DNA of 64,000 nt from Ascochyta rabiei (Eukaryota > Ascomycota > Dothideomycetes > Pleosporales > Didymellaceae). The stretch covers positions 1,860,001 through 1,924,000 of the forward strand of contig NC_082407.1 in NCBI RefSeq assembly GCF_004011695.2, read 5' to 3'. Within the stretch, counting starts at the first letter, position 1; each line of letters begins with the position of its first letter. The position numbers and the translations under genes are program-made. Below are positions 53,582 to 64,000 of the stretch, one piece after another. Under the pieces are notes generated by a model that was not told where the DNA came from, did not search any database, and saw only the letters and a list, made by a program, of their open reading frames with translations.

Positions 53582-55953
53582 ACACCTCACCTTTGCGCGC
53601 CACAACTACTTCACGGATCCTTCAACTCCTTAACCTTTTAATCTCGACTTTTACACTTCTCAACAACCCCATCTTCTTGACGATTTACGACAGCGAGTCT
53701 TTCAGGTCAATGGTTGGCTTTCGCATGTTACCCATATTGTGCGCCTCGACACACCCTTCACCGTCAAATTGTCTTAGCAACGGAACATCCCTTCGGGGAT
53801 GATAACACACAAACACACACACGTGTTGGGCGGTCTGGTATGGCGCGCTTATATTGTACGGATGGACTCCTTGACTACTGTGCTTTTTGATTGTTGTATT
53901 CCCCTCTTGTGCCTTTTGTGCTTTACTCTTCTCTCATACCCCTATACCCCACATTCGTTCAGGAGCTGGATGGGAAGCACGCGCTGCCCAGGGAACTGGT
54001 GCAAGCGGTCATGGACATAGAAAGGCTTAGTCTCCAAGGACGAAAATGGATACCATGTTTGCGAACCTGCTGCTCTTGCTCTTGTAACTGATCTTGACTA
54101 GCAAACAGCGTCAGTGTCGAGTCTCGCTCCTTGGTGTCTATTAGTCGCTTTCGCTCGCTCGGATAAACACAGGCTCGAGAGTGGCTATTCTCCTCACAGT
54201 CATGCTGCAGCCCGTGCCAGTGTTTCAAAACGTGGTTTCTTGGCGCGAACAGAAGCAAGAGAGACACTTGTGCGGAGTGCGGTTGTGAGTAGCTAGCTAG
54301 CATGTCTGTATCTTTGGAGGACTAGTGTTTTGCAGCGTGTTCTGTTGCCTGGTGTTTGCGCTTGTTTGCTCTAGGGGCGTCATGTCGCTGTTTGGAAAGC
54401 GGAGGGAGGGGATTACAGATGTCTGGGTTTCCGGATCACTGACTGGATAGCGCATATGCGCTTCACAGACATGTCAGACTCATCTTCGTGTCTTGTTGGT
54501 GTCTTGCTTTCTTTCTCCTAAGATAGACGGACTTGGAATCAGACCCCGCGCAGACGGCTGTGTGTGCATGGAAAAATGACTCAATATGTACGGTTTGTTT
54601 GACTAGTTGACGATTTCTTTCATGGTGAGGTTTTTCGTGTCTTGGACACACATTTCTGGGTGTTGCTTGATATCGCTTCACTCTTTAGATGTTCATACGA
54701 CTCTGCTCGACCCTTGGTCGCGTCGGAATGGCCTGATACCCAGTGTCGATTTCTTCACACTTGTTCGAGATCATTATCACACCTGACGAGGATTGTAGCC
54801 GAGACAGGTCGGCCTGTCTGAGTGCCCACATTACGAATTCTTCGAGGTCATCTTTCGCGACCTTTGCAAAACCCGGCCTTCTAGACTTGTGACAGCTCGA
54901 GAGTTTTACTGAACCTCACCATGATTCGTTACAGCAAGAGTTGCCAGGGGCTCAGAAATCAGATCTACGTTTTCTCGAGACCAATCAGGCCTGATCTGCC
55001 GTTCTCACCGTGTATATCCCACCGTCGATTGTATGCGCAGTCTCGGTATTGCACCGCACCTCCATTGTCCAAGGAACACGAAAACTGCCGCCGACAGCTT
55101 CGACCGTTGCAGCATTGTCGTCCCCGAACTGACGCGGGATTGCAGCAGTTCCCTCGGAGAAGCTGATAATCAACGCGAGATGTGCTGGAGCCTACGTGCC
55201 ATGGAGCATCGATGAGGACCAACGGCGCTATTATATACTACAACTTCCCTGTCACCTTATACCCTGTTTTTCTTCGCTTGGAAGCTCTCATGGCGACGTA
55301 CTGGTAATCTTCAAATGCTTCATTACCACTTACATTCTTCATCAGCTTGTCGAGCGCTCTTTGTAGCTATCTCTCAGTGACTCCGACAAGTATCAGGTGA
55401 GCAGACTCTCATTATCTTCGCTCCTTCCTTTAGGCGATCTGGTTTACGCTCTCCGACAGTAACCTTCTCACTATTGCCACACCTACTAATTCCATGCTTA
55501 CAGGTGGGTAAACCTGCAATCTTTATATAACGACTAGGGTGTTCTCCTAACCCCAGACGTCAACGCTACAATACGGCAACTTCTTGTCATCTGCATCCTT
55601 ATATTTTGCTCTTGATATGCCACTGGAGCCTACCTTGTTCGTAGAGATGGAAGAATGTGTGTCCTTACTCCAATCGGTGAAAGCGTTCTTTACCCTAGAC
55701 TCTCCAGATACCCACATGCTTAGGTCGCGGCCAACACAACACTGGCCGTATGAGGACTCGGAATTGCGAAGGAAACATGCTCTTTGTCCGGCTGCACAAT
55801 GCTCTTTCGTTTCAATGCTTTTCACACTGTTCTCTTTGTTGCTTTGGACTCGCCCCGCTACGTTGTTCGTTGAGACTTGGTGGCCTCAGTGCTATATCTG
55901 CAGTTTGCGCGTTGATATACCATCCAAGCTCCTCAAGTACCTACATTCCCGTA
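53582..55953. other. Intergenic region between HapB and the SET-domain gene
   Basis: About 2.4 kb. It holds the HapB 3' flank and the promoter and leader of the SET gene, with several upstream ATGs, some in overlapping frames (from 55584 and 55750). Donor-like GTGAGC (55396) and acceptor-like CTTACAG (55504) suggest leader splicing. I support no independent gene. Confidence 0.4.
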
Positions 55954-57015
55954 ATGCCACCCACTCCACGACGCTCAGGGCGCTCGCGAACACCTCGACA
56001 TTCACCGTATAAGGCCGATTATGGCAACTGTCCATCTGAGCCATTCGTCCAAAATAAGTATTTCTACGCGGCAGACGAAGCGTTGTTCGCCATCATCAAT
56101 CCCATCCACACAACATCAACAGAATTCCCCGTTACGCCAGAGGAGATCAAATGTATAAGATTCGATCCTCGCAAGTGGCAGAACGTCCCTCGACCCACCA
56201 ACTACCACGGTCCATGGCCGCCGAAAAGTCCGTCGCAGCTGCTGAACACCGACTTTTCCATTGACGACATGGGCGGGAATCGAGCCGCCAAACAATTCCA
56301 GAGAAGACACGGCGAACAGATCAACGAAGAGTGCCTTGGTAAGTTCTGTTGGCAAAACGCAGGCCTGCCCAACGGCATCTATTGCCTAGAGGCCAGCTGC
56401 GAGCACACCTTTCCAGAATGGCTGACCGGCCAAGCACGGTGGCGGGAGCGCTTCGAGGTCCGGACCAACCCCGGCATGGGCTACGGCCTGTTCTCAAAAG
56501 CGAATCCAAGCGTAGGCTTGACAGGGACTTTGAAGAAAGACGACATCCTCGGTGCCTACCTTGGTGAGTTGATTCCCGCGCGCAACGACAACACTGACTA
56601 CTGCCACGAAGTCACCATCGGTCCCGAGTTCCAGAAGACGAGCGCTCCAGTCGCGTATATCGATGCTGAGAAGCACGGAAGCCACGTGAGGTTCTGCAAC
56701 CACAGCTGCGACAGCAATGCTAAGATCTTCGAGGCGCGAGTTGGGAAAGAGAGGGTCCTGGTATTGAGGGCGACCAAGCGGATCAAAGCTGGTGAGCAGA
56801 TCTGCATCGACTATGGCGATGATTACTTCCGGCGCAGGCAGTGTTTGTGCAGGTCTGAAAAGTGCAAGTACCCAGATGCAGTGAATGCCGTCATGCCAAT
56901 GGGAGCGCCAAAGTCGGCGTGCAGGAAACCCAAGAAGAAGAGTCGATATGGGGAGAATAGAGCGGATTCTGTACATGGTGTGGATGCGGAAATGGATCTG
57001 GAAATGAATCACTGA
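55954..57015 (+). CDS. SET-domain protein, probable lysine methyltransferase (353 aa)
   Basis: Single exon. SET proteins transfer methyl groups from S-adenosylmethionine to lysine, often on histones. The N-terminus (MPPTPRRSGRSRTPRHSP) is basic and could be nuclear. A Cys-containing region (FCWQNAGLPNGIYCLEASC with EHTF) precedes the catalytic domain. SET motifs follow: GMGYGLFSK (cofactor loop), ILGAYLGELI, then AEKHGSHVRFCNHSCDSNAK, which contains the NHSC cofactor/catalytic core, and ICIDYGDDY with the active-site Tyr. A post-SET zinc-binding triad is seen in CLCRSEKC. The order matches SUV39/SET2-like post-SET enzymes, but the pre-SET is too divergent to name the target. The frame is open about 68 codons further upstream from a non-ATG, Cys/Leu-rich stretch; I chose the ATG at 55954 because the basic tail starts there. 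Confidence 0.85.
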   Translation: MPPTPRRSGRSRTPRHSPYKADYGNCPSEPFVQNKYFYAADEALFAIINPIHTTSTEFPVTPEEIKCIRFDPRKWQNVPRPTNYHGPWPPKSPSQLLNTDFSIDDMGGNRAAKQFQRRHGEQINEECLGKFCWQNAGLPNGIYCLEASCEHTFPEWLTGQARWRERFEVRTNPGMGYGLFSKANPSVGLTGTLKKDDILGAYLGELIPARNDNTDYCHEVTIGPEFQKTSAPVAYIDAEKHGSHVRFCNHSCDSNAKIFEARVGKERVLVLRATKRIKAGEQICIDYGDDYFRRRQCLCRSEKCKYPDAVNAVMPMGAPKSACRKPKKKSRYGENRADSVHGVDAEMDLEMNH

Positions 57016-59041
57016 TCTGCAGTGGACAGCGTTAGAGTAGCCTCCTACTTCGGAAACCGCCCAGATGGAATGGCAATTATACGACGTCTCATTGCGCTGC
57101 AATCCGCACTCCTATCGGAGTGGCAAGAGTCACACTCATCAGGTCAACCTGTGCGCGCTGGTATTCTGGTCGCAACCGTAGACACGCAAGCACAGAGGCT
57201 AAACAAGCTTGGCACCGTTCAGCACCTGTGATGAAATGCAAAGAGCCATCTCGGTCGATCTTCAAGAGCTCATCGTCTAGCCGTGAACTAGACTTCCACG
57301 CAGCGTTTGCACATTTTCAAAGCTGCCCCGGGCTACATTCCTACCCCAACGACTTGTCGTATGCGTAACCCCAGCACCGGAGATGGATCTCCAATCGCCT
57401 GAAGCCGCGGACACGAGCACTGTCTGTCTACCGGGCCGCGCGTTGATATGTACGGAAGATCTTGCGAGTTCGAGACAGCGGTGTGGGACAGTACCACTTT
57501 CAGACAGGTTCCTACCATACTCCTCGCTTGACGACCCTTGACTCAAGTTCCCAGGGACATGACTGCAAAGTCGTTTCGCTCGCTGCCTGGGCGTGCACGA
57601 AGCACCTACGGGTTGTTCAGAGCTTGTATGGCTACGCGTTTCTACTGGCAAATGCAGCACAGCAGTTATGCTTTTACTTTGCTGCACATGGGGGCGGCAC
57701 AGTAGCTCTGCGTGTTGACTTTCTTGCGGTATGACGAATGAGGCGTCGTGAATTTGACACAAGGCGCCAGGAAATCCTCACAGTGCGGATTTGGCGCCAT
57801 GACAGAGAACAGGCGAAATAGAAGATCTTAAGATTGGTTAAGGTAGTCCAAGTCTTTACTCAATATAGCACAGGAATAGGCTAGCTGGCGGCTATGTGTA
57901 ACGGAAGCGCTGCGTTGGCGCTTAGCTGCAGGTACACGTGCTGCACGGGTAGACCACTCGAGGCAATGTTGAAATAAAGTCATATATAATATTCGATCAC
58001 GTTCCATTCCACCGCATCGTTTGTTGAGGATATGCCGATGTCGATGCTTGCGAGGCGTTGATGGTACCTGTCACCCTGTGTACGGTGCACTGAAAGGCAC
58101 GGTGGCGTGGAAAGGAGCGAGCCATCCGGCGCTAGCTTATCCTTGCCCCCCCGGATACTTCTTACTGCAGACATTCTTCACGACTTCAGATGGAGTGGTG
58201 CAGAGGTACCTAGGTCGCCTCTGTATTCTTCTCTATCTCTGCGACTTGTTCACGATAGTCATGGCACTTCGACATACATGGTTTTACACAACGTTCAAGG
58301 ATCCTGGAAAGCGAGCTGTCATCGAAACTCCACCCTGTCTGATCACCACCAGCATCGGAGAGAAGGCAAGAGCCACACGTACCCAGCGTGGAGCCTCACT
58401 CTATAGTGCCTAGACTTGTGTGTCTCATGGCGGTGGACCGCGTGTTCGTGCGATGACTTGGCACTTTGTTGATGAAGTATCTGCCGTGCCAGTGGGGCGC
58501 AGATGTGCAAACAGAGAAGAACTCGAATGTACTGGGATGATGAGATACACGAGTGTTTGAGATCCCACTGCGGGTCATTGCAAGCGAAATCGCGTCTGCG
58601 GACATGCGAAAGTCGAAATGTCTGGCTCTGGCCGCGATCAACATCGTGCTGATACGGCTGTGACGATCACTTTGGACGATCGCAATCTCCGGAGAAGGGC
58701 CTGAAAATCTTGATGTAGTTTGTTTGATGATTCGATGGTATCTATTACGATCTGAAGGACAGAGCCCGTAGAGATGCATGCACTGCATCTCGTTCATCTA
58801 ATCGTGCAACTTCTGTAGTCAATGCACATACGGGACAAGTATCAACATCGAATATTAAGTGTCCGCCACATGCCTTCGGAATAAGGAAATATTGGAAATG
58901 TGAGAGATAAGTGCGCCATGCTTTGATGGAACTATTAGGCTACTCCGACGTAAGGAAACGCTGAAGACGAACTTTTTCGTACTCTTCTTAACTGTTCAAC
59001 AACAAAGGGTATCATGTCAAACGCTGTAGGTATATGACGCT
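57016..59041. other. Intergenic region between convergent genes
   Basis: About 2 kb between the ends of the SET gene and the subtilase gene. Short frames on both strands carry no recognisable domain. I see no RNA gene or tandem repeat. Confidence 0.4.
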
Positions 59042-60436
59042 CTAAAACCTCAGAGGCGAGTCGTCAGAGACAACGACCCACCTCTCAAGGTCGCCGTTGT
59101 TGACCTTCTGGGCAGCGCGGGCGGCGGGGCTGCCGCTGCGCTCAGGAACGACGTAGTTCTTGACAAGACGGGCGGCGGGGCTGCCATTGACACCGTTGCT
59201 GAGAAGCAGGTTAGCGCTGCCGCCGAGGTTGCCGGAAACCTTGCTGGTGCGGGCAGTCTCGAGGAGCTTCTTCTTCAGCGCAGCCGGGTTCTGGCCAAGG
59301 CCGGTGGGGTCGGCAGCGATGAGAGTGGCCATAACACCGGTTGTGTGAGGGCAGGCCATGGATGTACCAGAGAGGAAGTTGATGATGTTGTCGCCGGTGC
59401 TCCACGCGCTGAGAATCTGCTCGCCGGGGGCGTAGATGTCAACGCACTTGCCGATGTTAGAGAAAGTGGAGACCTCGTTGTCGATGTTGACTGAGCCAAC
59501 GGTGACAACGTTCGAGTTGCTTCCACCGAGGTGAGCGGGAGTTGAACCGCACGCATCAGTGCCATCATTACCGGCAGCAACGGAAACGTGGATACCAGCT
59601 TCACTAGCGCTGGCAATGACTTCGTCGACAGAATTTGCAGTTCCCTGAAGACCCCAGGACATGCTCATGATGGAACCTACGAAACCGGGCTGGGTCTTGC
59701 GCTTCTCGTGGTTGCTGATGACCCAATCCATACCAGCAATGGTGTCAGAGGACGAGCCAGAGCCATCATCGCCGAGGACCTTGACAGCGATGATGTTGGC
59801 ACCCTGAGCGACGCCGAACTTCGCGCCACCAGCAGTACCAGCAACGTGAGTGCCGTGGCCGTCACCGTCGACAGATGATCCAGTAGCGGAGAAACCCTGG
59901 GTGCCGCGGCCAGTGAAAACAGCGTGAGATGTTCGCACACCAGTATCAATGACGTAAATGTCGACACCAGCACCGAGGTTCTCGTCGGAGAAAGAGTAGG
60001 TGAAGTCCTGAGACTGAGGTGATCCGGATGCGCCAGCGTCACTAGAGATGCGTTGCAGACCCCAGGGAGCGGCAGACTTTTGGCCGAAGGACTGTACGGA
60101 GACCTTCTCTTCGACGATGTTGACCTCGGGGTAATTCTTGGCAAGGTACTGAGCGTGGGTATCGCAGATTGCGAAGACCATGACCTTTATGCGGTCGTTG
60201 GTAGATTCCCATTTGACAACGTCGCCGTCATTGTCCTGGATTTCTAGTTCCTCCAGGTACTTCTTCACACCCCGGAATTGGGCAGTCTCATTGCGCATGA
60301 AGGTAATGATGTACTCCTTGGTCTCGGTAGAGTGGTTGCCGAACTTGGAAGGTGTGTTGCCAATGAAGCCTTCACCTGCAGCGAAGACGGTGCTGGCGAG
60401 GGTCAACAGACCGGTGATGGCGAAAGTAGTCCTCAT
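59042..60436 (-). CDS. Secreted subtilisin-like serine protease, proteinase K type (464 aa)
   Basis: Extracellular or vacuolar endoprotease of family S8A. Single exon. Signal peptide 1-19/20 (ITGLLTLASTVFA), inhibitor I9 propeptide about 40-115 (EYIITFMRNE; IVEEKVSVQSF), and the mature enzyme starting near SAAPWGLQRIS (about 121). The catalytic triad is Asp164 in YVIDTGVRTSH, His194 in DGHGTHVAGT and Ser359 in LSGTSMACPH, with oxyanion Asn290 in VAAGND. All are intact, so the enzyme should be active after propeptide removal. Beyond the usual end there is an extra tail of about 45 residues carrying two GSPAAR copies. Related proteases of moulds are known allergens. The (GA)n/(GT)n microsatellite at 60476-60502 lies in its leader. 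Confidence 0.95.
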   Translation of the reverse strand: MRTTFAITGLLTLASTVFAAGEGFIGNTPSKFGNHSTETKEYIITFMRNETAQFRGVKKYLEELEIQDNDGDVVKWESTNDRIKVMVFAICDTHAQYLAKNYPEVNIVEEKVSVQSFGQKSAAPWGLQRISSDAGASGSPQSQDFTYSFSDENLGAGVDIYVIDTGVRTSHAVFTGRGTQGFSATGSSVDGDGHGTHVAGTAGGAKFGVAQGANIIAVKVLGDDGSGSSSDTIAGMDWVISNHEKRKTQPGFVGSIMSMSWGLQGTANSVDEVIASASEAGIHVSVAAGNDGTDACGSTPAHLGGSNSNVVTVGSVNIDNEVSTFSNIGKCVDIYAPGEQILSAWSTGDNIINFLSGTSMACPHTTGVMATLIAADPTGLGQNPAALKKKLLETARTSKVSGNLGGSANLLLSNGVNGSPAARLVKNYVVPERSGSPAARAAQKVNNGDLERWVVVSDDSPLRF

Positions 60437-62810
60437 TTTGAATTATGAACGGGATCCTGATCCTGCAGAAGTTGAAAGAGAGAGAGAGAGAGTGTGTGTG
60501 TGGCCGTCTTGGTGAGAGGGAGTGAATTGTATAAAGAGCGCTACTTCATGTCAGTGTTTGTTGTGTAAAATCTGACAACCAACGGCAATGGCACGAATTG
60601 AAACAGGCAAGAACCCCGCCCAGGCTCAAAGGCACTCTAAGAAGGCAACGGAGATTTGATGATGCGTAAGCCAGACGGAGTTGAGACACGCCGTGACCTC
60701 GCACGACATGGCGTGGGGTAGTGATAGCGAAGTGACAGGCGGTCATGGCAGCCTTGGACAGTTGAAACTTGAAGACTTACATCAACGCGCGAACGACGAC
60801 AGCTGGTAGAGAGCCTGTGTCAGGCGGAACGAGTATGAGGAGTTGCGCGTTTGAGCCAAGACGTGCACAGCACGTTTGTAGGTGAATAAGGATGCGGGCG
60901 GGAGAGAAAAACGTCTCAAGACGACAAACGAAGTGAAGGAAGGGAGAGTAGGGGTCAAAAGAAGGTAGACTACTACACGGCAAGCACACCTAAAGAAAGA
61001 AGGTGAGTCTCTTCAGAAACGAACGGATTGAGAGTTGCGAGAGGAAAGAATGAGCAAGGCCCAAGGAAGGAGGAGCATGGGGCTCCGCTCATGTACTCGT
61101 CACAAGCCTCTGGGCCACGAGCACCAAGCTCTGCGAAGAGTCGTCTGCATTTGAAACAGCTTGGGAGTCGGGTGGCTCCCGCGGCGGACCATGCCTAATT
61201 GAATAGCACTGTCCGTGGGCCAAGACCGCTGGCCTGCTTCAGGCTCTCAAGTGGGAACAGCGGTCGTCCTGAAGGATGCAAAGCGAACACGACAGCCGGG
61301 GTCTGGTGCACGATTGGGGCCTCGGAAGATTGTACGAAGACGGGCCATTGTTGCTGAGGTGAAGAAGGTGCAGTGCGGCCTCAGAGGCGTGGAACAGCGC
61401 TGGCGCCCATGGCGCTGCTGGTGGCGCTGGTGGCGTGTCGAATGCATGTACAAAGTACAGGAGCGGGCACACATGTCAGCAAACGCTCGCCAACAGATCA
61501 ACAGACGTGGACGCGCATGGCAGCCGCACACTGCGCGGTGAGCCTCAGGGACACGGCGCTGATTGGCCGTGCCAGCGTGAAACACAGGGGGCTGCGGGTC
61601 CCAATGCGGCAAGCGCCATCGGCCACTTCTCCACAGCATAAACCCGCACTCAATAGCGCAGGCTCAGCGACACAGGACCAGCGACACAGGACCAAGGGGC
61701 CCCTGGCGCGTCCAGTCCAGTCCAGTCCTCCATGCGCCGCGAGAATCCAAACCCGTGGCGTCCAACGACTGCCATTGTGCCTGAGCCACCCGCAACCTGG
61801 GTCCTGTGGCACAACGCCGGCCTTTGCTCCTGTTTCGATTCGCTGCCGCTGCCGGAGAGCCGTGCTCTCTTGACACAAACCATTTCCGTGCTTTCGAGCC
61901 GTCCACCCCATGTACGCTCAAACATTCTGGGCCACCCAGGAGCCGCACACGTGCTGGCCGACGTTTCATCGCTGATGAAGGACGACGAGGAGATGAGGGC
62001 CGTCTTTGTTCGCGCACTCGATGCAGTCAGCATGACTTGCCGCTGCTGCGAGAACTCATACCACTCTCGCCCGTGTGCATCCAGCACGCGGATTGTTGTT
62101 GCATCAACACCTCCGCCTGCGCCTGTAAGACGCAACGCATAGACACGCACACTGTCACAACAGTCGTTCACCTCCTCTGGCTGTCATGGTGTTTGACCTT
62201 TCCGGGGCCACAAGCGTCAGGATCTTACCTCTGCATGACGAACTTGTTTTGCGCGGCATTGACAGCTGCCAACCACCAGCTGTCAAGTAGCACGGCATCA
62301 AGTCTGTTTCTACCTAGCACCCTCATGCGATTCAGAATAACCGAGGGGCTTGGTTCTGAACGCCCGCAATGGCCTGAACTGCGCCTCATCAATACCAGGC
62401 AGCTGGGCGCTCTAGTAGTCGATCCTGGCCTTCGTCATGCGAGCAATCTATCTCCGCCGCCTCGCTAAACGAGAAGGGTACTGTTCCTCCGCATGGCTCC
62501 ACCCACCTCATCTATTCTCCGATAATACAAGTAGAAGCGGTGTGTGTCGACTGCGAATCGACGAGTAGTTCACACCATCGTCGTTGCAAATGTACCGCAA
62601 CATCCGTAACGGCAGACCTTGCGCGCTGCTGATTCCGAACTATGAGAGGAGGGAACGAGAGATCAACAGTGCCACACTTTGAATTCGTACAGTGAAATCG
62701 TACAGCCAACATCCCACCGCAACCGGCAACACCCCAGATGCGAACTCCATTTCCACATACCCTCGAAAACCGCTAGTCTACTAAATACTCATCGCAATTG
62801 ACATCGCAGC
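60437..62810. other. Intergenic region between two minus-strand genes
   Basis: About 2.4 kb with GC-rich chance frames. It contains an AG/TG dinucleotide stretch next to the protease (60476-60502), a 14-bp tandem duplication of AGCGACACAGGACC (about 61667-61694) and a CCAGT pentamer repeat (about 61712-61730). No supportable gene. Confidence 0.4.
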
Positions 62811-64000
62811 CTACACTTCCTCGTCGCTCTCGTCACCCAGCAGCTCGCCCTCATCTGGGTCCACGACTGCGTAGTCACCCCTGCCTCTAGAAAAGGAGCT
62901 CCTGCTCGTGTACGTGCGACCACCGTAGCCTCCGCCACCTCTGCCACCGGAAACCATCCTCCACAGACTGCCGACAAGCATAGGAATAGCAGCGATGATA
63001 GCCACAAGCCCACTGACCACAGCGACTGGGTATTTGACCCACGGCGCATCTGAATTAAATCCGCCTCCCGAGTCGCCAAGGCGAATGGCACCAAACTTGC
63101 CTATCCCATTCCAATTTCTCCACACATAGTATCCAATGCCACCTGCCGCTGCAAATGGCAAAACGATGGCGAGGAAGAGAGCAAAGCCACCGATACCGTG
63201 TTTCTTCTGAAACTCTTCTTCGAAGCCGGGGCAAGGGTGCGGCGCGCCAACGTGGTCAAACTCCTGGCCGCCTTCGCAAGTGGAGAGTGGGATCTTGCGG
63301 AACGCGCTGTTGTCCCAGTACTCGCGAGCACCCTTCGAGCAGACGGCTTTGGGATCCTCGAGAGTAAGGCCGGGTATGAGAGTGCACTCGCCGCCAGGTT
63401 GGCGTTCGTAGTTGTACGCGCATTCAAAGTCACGACGCGTGCATGTGCAGTTGCGGGCGATCTCGTGCATGTGGTCGATTCGCTCCCCGTTCCTGCATCT
63501 GGCATCGCGCTTCTTGCGGTGGTACTCCGCTACATGGCCGAAGAGACACTCGGGCTGGTCTTGCTGCATGGGATGCTGAGGCGTCCAGAGGTCGTAATCG
63601 CCGCTGCCGGGATTCTTCTCGTCCAGATTACATTTCTTGGAGAACTCCTCCAGGCCAGAGAAGTCGACGTTGATAGCGACAAGTTCCTTGCCGTCCTTAC
63701 CCCAAAGGAGGAAGTTGAGGGACGTGTCGCTCGGTACTGTGGTGATGGCGTCGATACGAACAGCATGCTCGGCGAACTTGTAAAGGGTCCACTTATCGCC
63801 GCTGTCGAGCGAGTAGTACAGATGATCAGTGTCTTCGCCACGGCGGACAATGACGATGACTGAACCTTGATCACCAAACTCCCAAGCGTATGCACCCTTC
63901 TTGATCTCCTTCCAAGTGATACCAGCGTCAGTGGTCATGAACGTACTGGATTCACCAAGGGTAGCAAGCTCCGAGCCGACATTGCCCACACCAAGCATGA
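62811..64000 (-). CDS. VPS10: C-terminal third of vacuolar sorting receptor Vps10 (5' end outside the window)
   Basis: Vps10 (sortilin family) carries vacuolar hydrolases such as carboxypeptidase Y from the trans-Golgi to the endosome and is recycled by retromer. About 396 codons are visible and the frame stays open to the right edge, so the start lies beyond 64000. Visible parts are the end of a beta-propeller (GESSTFMTTDAGITWKEI; SLDSGDKWTLYKF) and the 10CC cysteine-rich domain (ECLFGHVAEYHRKKRDARC, then CTCTRRDFECAYNY). A luminal end follows, then the membrane helix ALFLAIVLPFAAAGGIGYYV and a second hydrophobic segment (YPVAVVSGLVAIIAAIPMLV). The Gly-rich cytosolic tail ends DYAVVDPDEGELLGDESDEE, the sorting tail typical of filamentous-fungal Vps10. 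I see no stop or frameshift. Confidence 0.95.
   Translation of the reverse strand, partial: MLGVGNVGSELATLGESSTFMTTDAGITWKEIKKGAYAWEFGDQGSVIVIVRRGEDTDHLYYSLDSGDKWTLYKFAEHAVRIDAITTVPSDTSLNFLLWGKDGKELVAINVDFSGLEEFSKKCNLDEKNPGSGDYDLWTPQHPMQQDQPECLFGHVAEYHRKKRDARCRNGERIDHMHEIARNCTCTRRDFECAYNYERQPGGECTLIPGLTLEDPKAVCSKGAREYWDNSAFRKIPLSTCEGGQEFDHVGAPHPCPGFEEEFQKKHGIGGFALFLAIVLPFAAAGGIGYYVWRNWNGIGKFGAIRLGDSGGGFNSDAPWVKYPVAVVSGLVAIIAAIPMLVGSLWRMVSGGRGGGGYGGRTYTSRSSFSRGRGDYAVVDPDEGELLGDESDEEV

Noticed and set aside
55750..55953. Upstream extension of the SET-domain protein by 68 codons
   Set aside because: The extension starts at a non-ATG, is Cys/Leu-rich and unlike the basic N-terminus that follows the ATG at 55954; better explained as leader.
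61806..62468. Plus-strand frame of 220 codons
   Set aside because: No domain, skewed composition, and it overlaps other equally long frames on both strands in a GC-rich stretch.

Overview
The window is nuclear DNA of a filamentous ascomycete (Pezizomycotina). Most introns are 46-98 nt with GT..AG ends and CTAAC/CTGAC-type branch sites. Long disordered transcription factors are present, together with fungus-only families such as MSB1, HapB and a fungal-specific transcription-factor domain protein. A short AT-rich tract shows C-to-T/G-to-A decay of the kind left by repeat-induced point mutation (RIP). Several protein types, including the zinc-finger protein at 35-36.5 kb and the factor-like protein at 8.9-11.1 kb, are of a style common in Dothideomycetes. 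That class is an inference, not a proof.

Layout, 1-31.5 kb. The window opens with the C-terminus of a GPI-anchored protein. It continues with an unrecognised disordered protein (-), the ubiquinone hydroxylase COQ6 (+), a ChaC-type gamma-glutamylcyclotransferase (+), a ZIP zinc transporter (-), a fungal factor-like protein without a Zn2Cys6 motif (+) and a relic of a short-chain dehydrogenase (-). Next come the F-actin capping protein beta subunit CAP2 (-), a lysine-rich chromatin-like protein (+), a large protein kinase (-), a coiled-coil protein (-), the polarity protein MSB1 (+), a MEF2/Rlm1-type MADS-box factor (+) and a penta-EF-hand protein (+).

Layout, 31.5-64 kb. A gene-poor stretch holds a decayed element of about 0.6 kb with terminal inverted repeats and an 8-bp target duplication. 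It is followed by a zinc-finger protein (-), the divergent ER-membrane pair EMC3 (-) and SPC2 (+), an unrecognised fungal protein (-), a large four-finger C2H2 factor (+), a 4.2-kb repeat-rich intergenic block, HapB (+), a SET-domain protein (+), a secreted subtilase (-) and the C-terminal third of VPS10 (-), which runs off the right edge.

The genes do not form a secondary-metabolite or other obvious cluster; they are mostly housekeeping and regulatory genes. Three local themes may matter. EMC3 and SPC2 share a 250-bp promoter and both act on membrane and secretory protein biogenesis. MSB1 and the Rlm1-type factor are neighbours, and both are linked in yeast to polarity and cell-wall integrity. 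HapB, the CCAAT-complex subunit, lies behind an unusual leader of about 830 nt with no ATG. The most distinctive gene-structure feature is a 5-nt microexon in the ChaC gene. Exon boundaries were worked out by hand from splice signals and recalled family conservation; nothing was checked against transcripts or databases.
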